A DNA stretch of 32,949 nucleotides from an uncultured Ruminococcus sp. (GCA_937926145.1 CALANW010000015.1:1-32949), one strand, 5' to 3'; positions 1 through 9,317 are shown, counted from the stretch's first letter. Made by a program: numbers and translations. Notes: generated by a model not told the origin, from the sequence alone.

Positions 1-203
1 GTATCAATTATATCACGGATTATTAATATTTTCAATTCACATTTGAAATAAATGTGAGCCGAAAAATTTGTCTTTTTTGTTAAAAATAAGGCAAAAATAT
101 TTGTTGATGTTTTATAATTAAAAACATCGGTCAAAATAAGTAGGGGAGCAGGGCAGAAGCGCTGTTCAGAACGCCGGATTGAAAGAAACATCCGTGACAA
201 AAT

Positions 204-232
204 TTGACACAGTGCAATTTTTATGCTATTAT
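204..232 (+). promoter_or_regulatory. Predicted sigma-A promoter
   Basis: TTGACA at 204-209, a 17-base spacer and TATTAT at 227-232, placed just ahead of the 262 gene. In bases 1-203 I see only AT-rich sequence and no gene. Confidence 0.6.
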
Positions 233-261
233 ATAATAAACTGACATAAGGGGGTCAAAAA

Positions 262-642
262 TTGAAAAAGGTTTTACAGATTTCATCGGTTTTGTGCGGA
301 ATTCTTGCGCTTTCGGCGATATGGCTCGGAGTGCGTTCGCTGTTCGGTCACGGCTATTTTATGAGCTGGGCGCTTTTCTCTATGACAAGGAGCGGAACGG
401 CACTCGGAATGCTCGGAAATATCATCGGCATCGCTTTCACGGCTATAGGCTTCGGCGCAATGTGCTTTTACGGACTTTTCAAAAAGGGCGGCAGGAATGC
501 ATTTATATGGGGCATCGTTATGACTGTTCTCTCGGTGCTTTCGCTTTTAATGAGCATTTTTAACGGCAGTTTCAACTTTGGCGACATTCTTCTGCTTATC
601 CTCGCAGGGGCTTATACATACAGCACAATAAAACTTGCGTAA
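262..642 (+). CDS. Small four-helix membrane protein, unknown function
   Basis: A 126-residue, strongly hydrophobic protein with about four predicted membrane segments (roughly residues 5-25, 47-72, 80-100 and 106-124). The start is TTG at 262, chosen because AAGGGGG lies just upstream and no in-frame ATG comes before the first helix. It has its own promoter at 204-232 and a terminator at 659-687, so it appears monocistronic. I do not recognise the family. The short loops and single basic cluster (KKGG) between helices 2 and 3 suggest an integral membrane protein with nothing large on either face. No catalytic motif is visible. Confidence 0.75.
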   Translation: MKKVLQISSVLCGILALSAIWLGVRSLFGHGYFMSWALFSMTRSGTALGMLGNIIGIAFTAIGFGAMCFYGLFKKGGRNAFIWGIVMTVLSVLSLLMSIFNGSFNFGDILLLILAGAYTYSTIKLA

Positions 643-658
643 AACAGCATATATAATG

Positions 659-693
659 AACAGCTTCGTCGGTTCGGCGAAGCTGTTTTTGTG
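659..693 (+). terminator. Rho-independent terminator
   Basis: Perfect 10-bp stem (AACAGCTTCG at 659-668 with CGAAGCTGTT at 678-687) followed by a T run. It closes the 262 gene. Confidence 0.85.
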
Positions 694-806
694 CCTTTTT
701 TCTATTATCAAGCTATCCAAGTAACGCATAGAAGCTCAAATGCACCAAAGGAGTGTATCATTAAAGCACAAATGTTACAAAAAAATTATCGAATTTTGCT
801 TTTTAC

Positions 807-835
807 TTGACTTTATGACTAATACATAGTAATAT
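807..835 (+). promoter_or_regulatory. Predicted promoter of the symporter gene
   Basis: TTGACT at 807-812, a 17-base spacer and TAATAT at 830-835. The leader to the 917 start is about 75 bases. A closer TATAAT-like box near 895 would start transcription inside the ribosome binding site and is less likely. Confidence 0.5.
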
Positions 836-916
836 ATAGGTTAATGTGTCTGAAAAATCAGCAGTTCAGCTATTTGATGCAAGTATTATTATAGTATAAT
901 TTCGGAGGGCGTTTTA

Positions 917-2287
917 ATGGGCAGGGAGAAACTCGGAAGCAGACTTGGGTTCATTCTTTTGAGCGCAGGCTGTGCTATCGGCATCGGAAACGTATGGAAA
1001 TTCCCATACATCGTAGGTCAGAACGGCGGAGGCATCTTCGTTGTCATCTACCTTATTTTCCTTGCGATACTCGGAATACCCGTAATGACAATGGAATTCG
1101 CCCTCGGACGGGCTTCGCAGAAAAGCCCTATAAAAATGTATCAGGAGCTTGAACCGAAAGGAACTTACTGGCATATCCACGGAAAAGCGGCGCTGATCGG
1201 CAGTTATCTGCTGATGATGTTTTACACGACCGTTGCAGGCTGGATGATACGCTACTTCGTATCGACTGCGAGCGGCGAACTGTCGGGACTGAATTCTTCG
1301 GAGATAGGCGCACACTTTGAATCCGTGCTTGCGAACGCTCCGATGATGATATTTTATCTTGCCATAGTTATGGGAATGGCGGTGCTTGTCTGCTCGATAG
1401 GCTTAAAAAACGGACTTGAACGCGTTACAAAGTTGATGATGTCGGCACTCATCATTATAATGGTAGTGCTTGCGGTAAACAGCTTCTTTATGAAAGGCGG
1501 CAGAGAGGGACTTGCGTTTTACTTAAAGCCGAATTTTGAAGAAGTGAAAAAGGTCGGCATCGGAAGCATTGTTGTAAATGCGATGAATCAGGCGTTCTTT
1601 ACGCTCAGCATCGGTATGGGCGCAATGGCAATCTTCGGAAGCTATATCGGCAAGGAGCGCGCACTGCTGAGCGAATCGGTGAATGTCGCACTTCTCGATA
1701 CATTCGTTGCGATATCTTCGGGACTTATCATTTTCCCTGCCTGCTTTGCTTATGGTGTGGACGTTGACAGCGGTCCAAGGCTCATTTTCATCACCCTGCC
1801 GAATATCTTCAACAATATCCCTCTCGGCAGACTTTGGGGAAGTCTTTTCTTCGTGTTTATGTCGTTCGCGGCGCTTTCGACCGTGCTTGCAGTGTTCGAG
1901 GAGATTTCCGCCTGCACCGAAGACCAGTTCGGCTGGAGCAGAAAAAAATCCTGCTCGATAAACGGCATACTCATCTTTGTGCTTTCTATCCCGTGCTGCC
2001 TCGGCTTCAATGTTCTCAGCGGCTTTCAGCCAATGGGCGAGGGCACGTCGATACTCGACCTCGAAGACTTTATCGTAAGCAATATTATCCTGCCGCTCGG
2101 CTCGCTCTCGGTAATACTTTTCTGCACGACGAAAAAGGGCTGGGGCTGGGAAAATTACCTCAACGAAGTCAACACGGGCAAGGGTATGAAGCTCAAAGGC
2201 TTCGTCAAAGGTTATTTCTCATATATACTTCCCGTTCTGGTCATCTTCGTGTTCGTTATAGGACTTATCAGAACATTTGCAAAATAA
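917..2287 (+). CDS. Neurotransmitter:sodium symporter (NSS/SNF) family transporter
   Basis: A 456-residue polytopic membrane protein of bacterial NSS length. These carriers couple inward Na+ movement to amino-acid or amine uptake, and the substrate cannot be told from sequence. The N-terminus carries the family signature: a first helix with SAGCAIGIGNVWKFPYIVGQ (about residues 16-35, unwound TM1 with the Na+/substrate-binding Gly-Asn) followed by NGGGIF. It has about 11 helices, close to the YocR/YhdH-type 11-TM branch rather than the 12-TM eukaryotic type. The start is ATG 917 with GGAGGG at 904-909. Own promoter at 807-835 and a strong terminator at 2362-2412 indicate a single-gene unit. 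Confidence 0.93.
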   Translation: MGREKLGSRLGFILLSAGCAIGIGNVWKFPYIVGQNGGGIFVVIYLIFLAILGIPVMTMEFALGRASQKSPIKMYQELEPKGTYWHIHGKAALIGSYLLMMFYTTVAGWMIRYFVSTASGELSGLNSSEIGAHFESVLANAPMMIFYLAIVMGMAVLVCSIGLKNGLERVTKLMMSALIIIMVVLAVNSFFMKGGREGLAFYLKPNFEEVKKVGIGSIVVNAMNQAFFTLSIGMGAMAIFGSYIGKERALLSESVNVALLDTFVAISSGLIIFPACFAYGVDVDSGPRLIFITLPNIFNNIPLGRLWGSLFFVFMSFAALSTVLAVFEEISACTEDQFGWSRKKSCSINGILIFVLSIPCCLGFNVLSGFQPMGEGTSILDLEDFIVSNIILPLGSLSVILFCTTKKGWGWENYLNEVNTGKGMKLKGFVKGYFSYILPVLVIFVFVIGLIRTFAK

Positions 2288-2361
2288 AAATTTAAGAAAA
2301 TGTTGATCAAAGCGAAGCGTTCGTTTCGCCGTTTTGAGCACATTAAAATCAAAGTATAAAC

Positions 2362-2412
2362 AAAAAATCTGCGCAAAAAACTACTTATGAGAGCTTTTGC
2401 GCAGATTTTTTT
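2362..2412 (+). terminator. Terminator hairpin with long A/T stem
   Basis: A long near-perfect stem (2362-2378 with 2395-2412) around CTGCGC/GCGCAG, ending in seven T. It closes the symporter gene and, read leftward, could also end the 3109-2458 unit. The core resembles the cores of the repeats at 9639-9742 and 13253-13360, so it may be a domesticated repeat. Confidence 0.8.
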
Positions 2413-2457
2413 CATATTATAAGCGGCAGTTATGAGAAAAATCGGAGCTGCCGTTTT

Positions 2458-2646
2458 TCACATCTGATGTCTTACAACGCCGTACTCATCATCAAGTCGG
2501 AAATACGGGCAGGAGTAGTTCGTGCCTGTGAGAAATCTGCTCATTTCGTCCTCGTCAAGGTTTGCCATGCAGGTGAAGCAGTCGTAATCATCGTCATAAA
2601 CGTAGTTCACGCAGCTTTCGCAGTTGGTGGCTTTACTGTTGTTCAT
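2458..2646 (-). CDS. Small Cys-rich acidic protein, DUF6472-like
   Basis: A 62-residue acidic protein with the pattern C-E-S-C ... D-C-F-T-C ... C-P-Y-F (Cys at about 9, 12, 23, 26 and 46), so metal binding is plausible. It resembles the small DUF6472 proteins common in Ruminococcus-like genomes; no function is known to me. It starts 14 bases before the end of the upstream phosphatase gene, with a very good AAGGAGGAAC site inside that gene, so translation is probably coupled. Whether it modulates the phosphatase is only a guess from this overlap. Confidence 0.8.
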   Translation of the reverse strand: MNNSKATNCESCVNYVYDDDYDCFTCMANLDEDEMSRFLTGTNYSCPYFRLDDEYGVVRHQM

Positions 2647-3109
2647 AGTGAAGTTCCTCCTTCAGCTTTTCGAGCAGCTTTCCGCAGCCAAGCGTAACAT
2701 CGGCGTAGGTCGCAGCGAAATCGCCCGTGTACCACGGGTCAGCAACGTCCCTGCCAATGTCGGCGAACGCCAAAAGCTTGTATATTTTGTCATCTGCGCC
2801 CGTCATTCTGCGCATATTGCGAATGTTGGCAGTGTCCATTCCGATGAGGTAGTCGAAGTGTTCTGCGTCAGCTTTGGTGAGCTGCCGCGCACGGTGCAGA
2901 ACAACGGGAATATTGTGTTTGCGAAGCTCGGCAGCAGTGCCGTGATGCGGCGGATTGCCTATCTCCTCGGTGCTCGTAGCGGCAGAGTCAATATCAAACC
3001 GCTCGGCAAGTCCGGACTTATTCACCATATCCTGAAAGACGCTCTGCGCCATTGTGCTTCGGCATATATTGCCGTGGCAGACGAATAGTATTTTTATCTT
3101 TTTATCCAT
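2633..3109 (-). CDS. Low-molecular-weight protein tyrosine phosphatase
   Basis: A 158-residue cytoplasmic enzyme of typical LMW-PTP length. The P-loop V-C-H-G-N-I-C-R-S sits at residues 10-18, with C11 the predicted nucleophile and R17 the phosphate-binding arginine. The general-acid Asp lies in the later D-V-A-D-P-W-Y-T-G-D-F segment. It hydrolyses phosphotyrosine (in some bacteria phosphoarginine) on proteins. The start is ATG 3109 with AAGGAGGT upstream. It is the first gene of a leftward pair with the Cys-rich protein at 2458-2646. No capsule or tyrosine-kinase genes are nearby, so the partner is unknown. Confidence 0.93.
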   Translation of the reverse strand: MDKKIKILFVCHGNICRSTMAQSVFQDMVNKSGLAERFDIDSAATSTEEIGNPPHHGTAAELRKHNIPVVLHRARQLTKADAEHFDYLIGMDTANIRNMRRMTGADDKIYKLLAFADIGRDVADPWYTGDFAATYADVTLGCGKLLEKLKEELHYEQQ

Positions 3110-3452
3110 TATACCTCCTTAAAAATCACAGTTGTATCTTGTGTTTGATTATATACTATTATATATTTCTATAAATTGCTGTTACGTTTGATCTGTAAAT
3201 TTTCAAGTTATATTCAATTTCAGCTTGAAGTTTATCAAGAATAGGAACCGTATTGATCTCTGCCGTCATCGTCATTTACATTCATCATTTTCTTCATTTT
3301 ATCACAGAGAATCGCAGCTGTCAACATTTGTTAAGGAGCGGTTTGCTTTTGCTAATAAAAATAACGGCTCAATACTCCCATAAACTCCCTACCTATACAA
3401 TTTAAACAACTAAACAAATTATATTTTTAACCAAAAATACAAACCAAAGCTT
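3110..3452. other. AT-rich intergenic region
   Basis: A divergent spacer between the phosphatase (leftward) and the giant protease-like gene (rightward). It is AT-rich, with several TATAAT-like strings around 3145-3170 that could serve the leftward gene. I see no ORF, RNA gene or repeat I can support. Confidence 0.5.
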
Positions 3453-3481
3453 TTGCATTCCCAAATAATTCGTGATATAAT
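3453..3481 (+). promoter_or_regulatory. Predicted promoter of the giant secreted protein
   Basis: TTGCAT at 3453-3458, a 17-base spacer and a perfect TATAAT at 3476-3481. The leader is about 70 bases. Confidence 0.6.
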
Positions 3482-3558
3482 CACAATTATAGAAAAATGT
3501 CTGAAAATATACTTTATATTTCCTTATTCTCAATTATTTATAATGAAAGGATAATAAT

Positions 3559-6500
3559 ATGAAATTCAAATGTCTTGCCGCAGCTGTGTGTGCGGCTTTA
3601 ACTTTGACCCAAACGGCAATGTTCTCGGTAGGTGTCAGTGCGGAGAGCTTTTCGGAGGCTCATAGCTTTGCGCTTGAAACTGTAACTGCTTCCGTTCTCC
3701 CGTCCGAAAACGTCAGTGAGCCCGCAAAAGCCGACTCTGACAGCAGGGTATCTTCAAGTCAGTTCACCCTTATACATATCCCGTCGAAAAGCGAAGACGG
3801 CGAAACTCCTTCGCCCGTGACAGACGGCAATTTTGAGAAGTGGAGCGATGTCCTCGCCGCTATCTCGAAAAATTCCAAGACCGATAAGGGTGCTGCTTAC
3901 ACCGTCGAAGTCGGAGAAGATACCAACATCGGCGGCACATTCAGAATGCCTGCCGCAAGAACATTCTCTTCGCTCAGATTTACGGGGCAGGGAAGCGGAA
4001 CTCTCAAATTTACGGGCGGTATCACCCTCACAGGCACTACGGCTTTCGATAATATCACGCTCGAATCCCTGAAAAATAACAAACCGTCCGATTTTACCGT
4101 TTCGGCAGGCAGAAACGCACTTGTTCTCCTGAATGTTGAGGGTAAGATCAAGACCGTTTCTTCAAGTGCAGCTGTAAGCCTTTACAAAACGACTGTCGGT
4201 TCGATAAATGCAGACACTGTTAAGATCAACGGCGATGTCAATGTTGAGGGCAATCTCACTGCCAGAACTGCACTTGAATTTACGGGTGAGGACGAAACAC
4301 TCGATGTAAAAGGTACGATAAATACTGCGAAGCTTTGCTCCGATTACTCGGGAACCCGCATCGTTGTGTACGATCAGGGCAAAAACAAGTATCCTCTCGT
4401 TATCGGCAAAAACGGCGTCGAAGTCGGCTCGGACAAGATAAAGCTTGTGCTTTCCGATGCTCCCGAATCGGTTTCGGAAATGATCATCGGCACTATCACG
4501 GGAAAGTATTCCGATGACCTCGTTCTTAACAACGGAAAAGCAGACTATGATATCGTAAAGAGCAACGGAAAGCTTGTTGCTGTTGAAGACAGCTCACAGC
4601 TTGTTGAAGTCACGAATAACACTTCTGGCAAGAAGAGCCGCTATCTCACCCTTGATGATGCGGTCAGGGAGATCTCCGCAAACGGAACTTCCGCTGACAG
4701 CTATACTATTAAGCTCGACCCGAAAATGTTCTCCGACCCTATCGCAAAGCTTCCTCTTCCGACAGCAGGTAAGTATGATACTATTATATTTAAAGCAGAC
4801 AGCAATGTAACGATCAGAACCACGGGAGATATCGCTCTTACGGGTGATCTTGAATTAGATAATATCACTGTTAAAAAGGTAAAAGTTACGGGCAAAAAAG
4901 AGGACACGACCGAAACCACCGTTCCCGTAAGCGTGAACCTCGGCAAATACTCTCTCGCACTGCTTTCGGATTCCGCACTTTCTCCCGATGAAAACGGAAC
5001 AAGCCAGATCGCTAATGTCAGCGGCAAGGGCGGACTTGCGTTAAGCGGAATAAATGCCGCCGTCAGCGGCAGGCTTACGGTCGATACACTTACCATTGCT
5101 GACAGCAATGTTGTATTTGAGGGCAGAAACTCCGCATTTACGGGAGCAGTCAGCGTTGCATCATCAAACGGCGAGCAGGTATCGGTTTTCACCTATGATA
5201 AGTCTATCGCAAAGAATATCAAGCTCAGCGGTGTTGTTTCGGGACAGCTTACGATCGATATCAAAGACATTAAAGAGGGCGACACTATCGCATCGCTTGA
5301 CAAGGAGTATTTGGAGAACACAGTTATCCTCAAAGACGGAACACTCTCCGCAGTCCGTTCGGGAAATCTCCTCGTTGCCGAAGCTTCGGATAATGCCGTT
5401 AAGACGGTCGAATCTCCCGACGGCAGTGTCAGGATCTACAGCGACCTCGCAAGTGCGATGACCGATATTTCAAGAATAAATCATAAGGACAGCGAGTTTA
5501 CAGTAACGACCGCTGACAACACCCTCACCGCACTCCCGAGAGCAGGTTCTTATTCAAAGCTCATCATCAATGGAAAAAGCGATGAAACTCTGATAACATT
5601 AAAGTCGGGTCTTACCCTTACGGGTGATCTCGAACTCAGCAGCAACGTTCAGCTCATCAAAGTAAACACAAGGCAGGAACGTCAGCCTTTGAGCATCAAT
5701 GTCGGCAAATATACATTGACTATCGACAGCACAGAACTCAATATCGCCAGCCTTAGCGGCACGGGAACTTTCAAAACAAACGGAACTTGCCGCATTACGG
5801 GCAGAGCGGCAGTTGAAACATTCGATGCGGAAAACAACAGCATCATATTTGAGTGCAGATCGGCCGCTCTCAATTCCAACGTCAATATCAGCGGCAATGT
5901 TGAGTTCGTTTATGACAATATAAACACCGCAAATATCAAGTTCAAGGAGCTTACTTTCTCCGATGCAGGCAAGCTGACATTCAAAGCGGATAATATCACT
6001 TCGGGCACAAAGCTTGCTTCTGTTACGGGCGACTATATCAAGGATAATGCCGTTATCGCGGAGCATAATGAGCTTTCTGTAGTTCGCTCGGGAAGCTATC
6101 TTGCGGCTCTTGATAATGACAAGGTCGTAAAAACAGCTGTATGGGAAAAATCAGCTCAGCAGACCTCCGAAGAGCGAGTTTATGATTCTTTTGCAAATGC
6201 GTCAAACGACATCGCAAGGCTCAAAAACGACTCTGCTTCATATAAGATATATGTAAACGGCGGCGAGCAGCTTGTTCTTCCCAGGGCAGGCACATATAGC
6301 TCGCTTATCCTCGAAATGGCTGAAAATGCTGACACTTCCGCTGTAGTTACGACGAAAACTGACCTCACACTCACGGGTGATCTTTATGCCGATGATGATG
6401 TTGTCATAAACAAGGTCAATTCTGCGGGAAAAACAGTTTCCATAAGCGTAAACCTCGGCAAAAACTACATTTTCTCCGCAAAAAATATTTCAGTTATCGA

Positions 6501-9096
6501 CGGTGTGAGCCAGTATAACAACATAAGCGGAAACGGAAGATTCATTTCAAACGGCAAGTGCATCGTAAATACCAGAGCGACCCTCAACGAGCTTGGCGCA
6601 GACGAAACTTCTGACGGTTATATCGAACTCAGCAGTAAAGCAAGCTTCAGCGCAAAAACTATAGATGGCGATGTGAAATTGAAATATAAAGCCGCTGCAG
6701 CCGCAAAGGTAAAGCTTGGAACTGTAACAGACGGTCATATTGTTACTTTGCTTATCGACGATATCAATGACGGCGTGAAAGCAGCATCTCTTCTTGCGAA
6801 TAATTACCGTCAGGGCTCAGTTGTCATCAGCGGTGAAAGCGGTGAGTTTGAAGCTGTCCGTTCGGGAAGTTTCCTCGTTGCAAAGGCTGTAAGACCTGAC
6901 ACGAGCAAGAACGTCAGAATGGCAGTATGGGACAGCGCAAACCAAACCTATTCCGATCTTCACACATACGATACCTTCGCAGATGCGATAAAGGGAATCT
7001 CAGACCTCGGAAATTCCGAAAATATCTATAAGTTATTCTTAAAGAGTGATGCCGAATTCGCTCTTCCGAGCGCAGGCACTTACAAAACCATCGTCTTTGC
7101 AGTAGAAGACGGAGTTGACGGCGGTATCACCCTTGATACGTCAAATGATATTGTCCTCACGGGCAACATTGAATTTACAGATGCTATTGCATTTATCAAG
7201 ACGAACGGAACGACGATAAAATTCACAGCACCGACCGATTCGGATGGAAGATCAATTTACACTATTACAACAGGCGATAAAACAGTGCTTGGCGGTACGC
7301 TCAACGGCGAAAAGGTCAATGTTCCCGGAGTAACTCCCGAACCGAAAACCGATACAAGCAAGAACGTCAGAATGGCTGTATGGGACAGCGCAAACCGGAC
7401 CTATTCCGACTTCCGCACATACGACACCCTTGCAGATGCGATAAAGGGCATCTCAGACCTCGGAAATTCCGAAAATATCTACAAGCTATTCTTAAAGAGC
7501 AATTCCGAATTCGCTCTTCCAAGCGCAGGTACTTACAAAACTATCGTCTTTGCAGTCGAGGACGACGTTGATGGCAGCATCACTCTTGAAACGGCAAGCG
7601 ATATTGTCCTCACAGGCAATCTTGAACTTACCAATACCATTGCACTTGTCAATACAGACGGAACTTCGATAAAGTTCACAGCGCCGACCGATTCGGACGG
7701 AAGATCAATTTACACTATTACAACGGGCGAAAACATAACGCTTGACGGTACGCTCAACGGCGAAAAGCTCAACGTTCCGGGCGTAACCCCCGAGCCCAAA
7801 ACCGACCCCAATCCCGAACCTGACCCCGAGCCTGTACAAAATGAAGCTATCGTCAAATTTGAAATGTCCGATGATTTCAAAGTCATCGGCTATACAAAGG
7901 ACGGCAAAACGGCTGTTTTCAACCCGTCTTATGATATAGACACGAATGTTGACGGCTATGCCGACTATGTGAGCCTCGAAAAGGACGGGGAAACATATTA
8001 TGTTCCTCTCACGTCCACAGACAATGACAACAGCGGTCTGACCTACAACGGTCTTTACATTTCAAACGGCAGATGGTCTGACGAAACTCAAAGCGGTTAT
8101 CCTTATCTGTTGAGTAGCGCCAATTACACAAGAAACGTTGTCAACGGCTGGCATTTCAGCTTCAATATGGATAACCGCGGAAACCGCCTGCCTGCTGATC
8201 TGCTCAATGATGCTCTCCACAGAGTGAATTCGGCTTTCCCTGCGGCGAATATCCGAGTCGTTCCTACAGTACAGAAGAATTATATCATACTCGGCGAGTT
8301 CCAGGACAGCTATGTAGGCTCATGTACAACGGAAAATGACCGTGTAAAGATCGAACTGAACAGACCTAACCTCGAAAGTGCATACGGCGAATATAATTCG
8401 GATACGACAAGCCCTGAATATAAGCGTTGGCTAAGTACAGTCGTACACGAACTTGGCCATACATTCGGCAATAAGGATCAGGCGAGCCACGAGCCGTCGC
8501 TTTACAGCTACAGCAGAAACAGAGAAAAGGCTTTGTACCTGCAGGCTAACGACATTGCTTGGCTTCGTCATGCATATCAGGACGGCGGTGCTGACCCGAG
8601 CATCTTTGATATCGTTCCTGACGAAGCTGCTGTTGCCTCCGAAACCCCGATCTCCAATGACGGCGAACCCGAGATCTATTTTGATTACCCCGAGTTCGAT
8701 TCATCTTCCGATGTCAGCAAGTATGCCGACAATATCGTCACAGCAAAACTGAGCTTTGCTGAAACAGCAACTCTCAACATCGGCAGCGAAGATCTGCCCA
8801 CGGAGATAAAGTATAACATCTATGATATCAATGTCATTGATGAAGAAAAGGGTACACTCACAAATATGCAGCTGAAGATCCCTGCCGCTATTGACCTTGA
8901 TATAACGGACGGAACTTATAAGCTTTACTTAAAGGAGTACGATACCGTGCCATGTTCGCTTGTTAACATTGCAGACGGAATAGTTAAAGTAACGGAAGAT
9001 ATCGACAACACTGATGAAGAAAAAGACGACAGTTTCGATGAAGAATTTAACAAAACCCACGAAGGAATAGCTAAAAAAGAGGAAACAGACGAATAA
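3559..9096 (+). CDS. Giant secreted repeat protein with C-terminal zinc metalloprotease-like domain
   Basis: An 1845-residue protein. A signal peptide is clear (basic start, hydrophobic core, likely cut after VGVSA near residue 28). Residues about 90-1410 hold six degenerate repeats. Each has an LP-x-AG-x-Y-like motif (near residues 130, 400, 659, 907, 1169 and 1320) followed by an LTLTGDL-like strand, and several units end in VRSG-x-x-LVA. Regular short strands suggest a beta-solenoid or stacked beta fold (inference). A Pro/Glu linker near 1411-1430 leads to a domain with HELGHTFGNKD: H1630 and H1634 as zinc ligands, E1631 as catalytic base and D1640 as possible third ligand, a metzincin-like HExxHxxGxxH/D. 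I find no clear Met-turn after it. An acidic tail follows, with no LPxTG motif, dockerin or membrane anchor, so it is probably released. GAAAGGA precedes ATG 3559. The substrate is unknown. Confidence 0.85.
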   Translation: MKFKCLAAAVCAALTLTQTAMFSVGVSAESFSEAHSFALETVTASVLPSENVSEPAKADSDSRVSSSQFTLIHIPSKSEDGETPSPVTDGNFEKWSDVLAAISKNSKTDKGAAYTVEVGEDTNIGGTFRMPAARTFSSLRFTGQGSGTLKFTGGITLTGTTAFDNITLESLKNNKPSDFTVSAGRNALVLLNVEGKIKTVSSSAAVSLYKTTVGSINADTVKINGDVNVEGNLTARTALEFTGEDETLDVKGTINTAKLCSDYSGTRIVVYDQGKNKYPLVIGKNGVEVGSDKIKLVLSDAPESVSEMIIGTITGKYSDDLVLNNGKADYDIVKSNGKLVAVEDSSQLVEVTNNTSGKKSRYLTLDDAVREISANGTSADSYTIKLDPKMFSDPIAKLPLPTAGKYDTIIFKADSNVTIRTTGDIALTGDLELDNITVKKVKVTGKKEDTTETTVPVSVNLGKYSLALLSDSALSPDENGTSQIANVSGKGGLALSGINAAVSGRLTVDTLTIADSNVVFEGRNSAFTGAVSVASSNGEQVSVFTYDKSIAKNIKLSGVVSGQLTIDIKDIKEGDTIASLDKEYLENTVILKDGTLSAVRSGNLLVAEASDNAVKTVESPDGSVRIYSDLASAMTDISRINHKDSEFTVTTADNTLTALPRAGSYSKLIINGKSDETLITLKSGLTLTGDLELSSNVQLIKVNTRQERQPLSINVGKYTLTIDSTELNIASLSGTGTFKTNGTCRITGRAAVETFDAENNSIIFECRSAALNSNVNISGNVEFVYDNINTANIKFKELTFSDAGKLTFKADNITSGTKLASVTGDYIKDNAVIAEHNELSVVRSGSYLAALDNDKVVKTAVWEKSAQQTSEERVYDSFANASNDIARLKNDSASYKIYVNGGEQLVLPRAGTYSSLILEMAENADTSAVVTTKTDLTLTGDLYADDDVVINKVNSAGKTVSISVNLGKNYIFSAKNISVIDGVSQYNNISGNGRFISNGKCIVNTRATLNELGADETSDGYIELSSKASFSAKTIDGDVKLKYKAAAAAKVKLGTVTDGHIVTLLIDDINDGVKAASLLANNYRQGSVVISGESGEFEAVRSGSFLVAKAVRPDTSKNVRMAVWDSANQTYSDLHTYDTFADAIKGISDLGNSENIYKLFLKSDAEFALPSAGTYKTIVFAVEDGVDGGITLDTSNDIVLTGNIEFTDAIAFIKTNGTTIKFTAPTDSDGRSIYTITTGDKTVLGGTLNGEKVNVPGVTPEPKTDTSKNVRMAVWDSANRTYSDFRTYDTLADAIKGISDLGNSENIYKLFLKSNSEFALPSAGTYKTIVFAVEDDVDGSITLETASDIVLTGNLELTNTIALVNTDGTSIKFTAPTDSDGRSIYTITTGENITLDGTLNGEKLNVPGVTPEPKTDPNPEPDPEPVQNEAIVKFEMSDDFKVIGYTKDGKTAVFNPSYDIDTNVDGYADYVSLEKDGETYYVPLTSTDNDNSGLTYNGLYISNGRWSDETQSGYPYLLSSANYTRNVVNGWHFSFNMDNRGNRLPADLLNDALHRVNSAFPAANIRVVPTVQKNYIILGEFQDSYVGSCTTENDRVKIELNRPNLESAYGEYNSDTTSPEYKRWLSTVVHELGHTFGNKDQASHEPSLYSYSRNREKALYLQANDIAWLRHAYQDGGADPSIFDIVPDEAAVASETPISNDGEPEIYFDYPEFDSSSDVSKYADNIVTAKLSFAETATLNIGSEDLPTEIKYNIYDINVIDEEKGTLTNMQLKIPAAIDLDITDGTYKLYLKEYDTVPCSLVNIADGIVKVTEDIDNTDEEKDDSFDEEFNKTHEGIAKKEETDE
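6898..7803 (+). repeat. 453-bp in-frame tandem duplication
   Basis: Bases 6898-7350 and 7351-7803 are two highly similar copies of 453 bp (151 codons), both beginning with D-T-S-K-N-V-R-M-A-V-W and ending with P-G-V-T-P-E-P-K-T-D. They are repeat units 5 and 6 of the secreted protein and clearly younger than units 1-4. Confidence 0.9.
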
Positions 9097-9101
9097 AAAA
9101 A

Positions 9102-9140
9102 CAGCCTACTGCGGTGTTATGCTGCAGGAGGCTGATTTGT
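9102..9140 (+). terminator. Probable terminator of the secreted protein gene
   Basis: CAGCCTACTGC (9102-9112) pairs with GCAGGAGGCTG (9124-9134) with one A-G mismatch. The T tract behind it is weak. Confidence 0.5.
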
Positions 9141-9145
9141 CCGTA

Positions 9146-9247
9146 ATACTAAACACCAATAAAATACAGGAAAAAATCTGTGCTGAAATCACATATATCC
9201 AAGATTGTCAGCTTGATTTTTTCAAAATTTTAAATGGTGTTTAGTAT
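9146..9247. repeat. MITE-like palindromic repeat A
   Basis: A 102-bp element with inverted ends ATACTAAACACCA / TGGTGTTTAGTAT and an inner inverted pair AAAAAATC / GATTTTTT, so the whole element can fold into one long hairpin. It is closely similar along its length to repeat D at 13357-13456 and shares the ATACTAA end with B, C and F. No ORF inside. Confidence 0.8.
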
Positions 9248-9317
9248 AAAAAGTTCCATTCTGATTATTCTGTACGATGTTTTGGTAATTGAGCCGCGTA
9301 AAACCGTAAAAATGCGC

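Noticed and set aside
895..900. TATAAT-like box just before the symporter gene
   Set aside because: Transcription from it would start within the ribosome binding site; the box at 830-835 is better placed.
8446..9096. Dockerin, LPxTG or other cellulosome/anchor motif in the giant secreted protein
   Set aside because: I looked because the organism appears Ruminococcus-like, but the tail after the protease domain shows no calcium-loop repeats, LPxTG or membrane segment.
9146..9247. Repeat A as a CRISPR-like repeat
   Set aside because: The copies in the window are not regularly spaced, have no spacers between them and are long palindromes with transposon-like ends.
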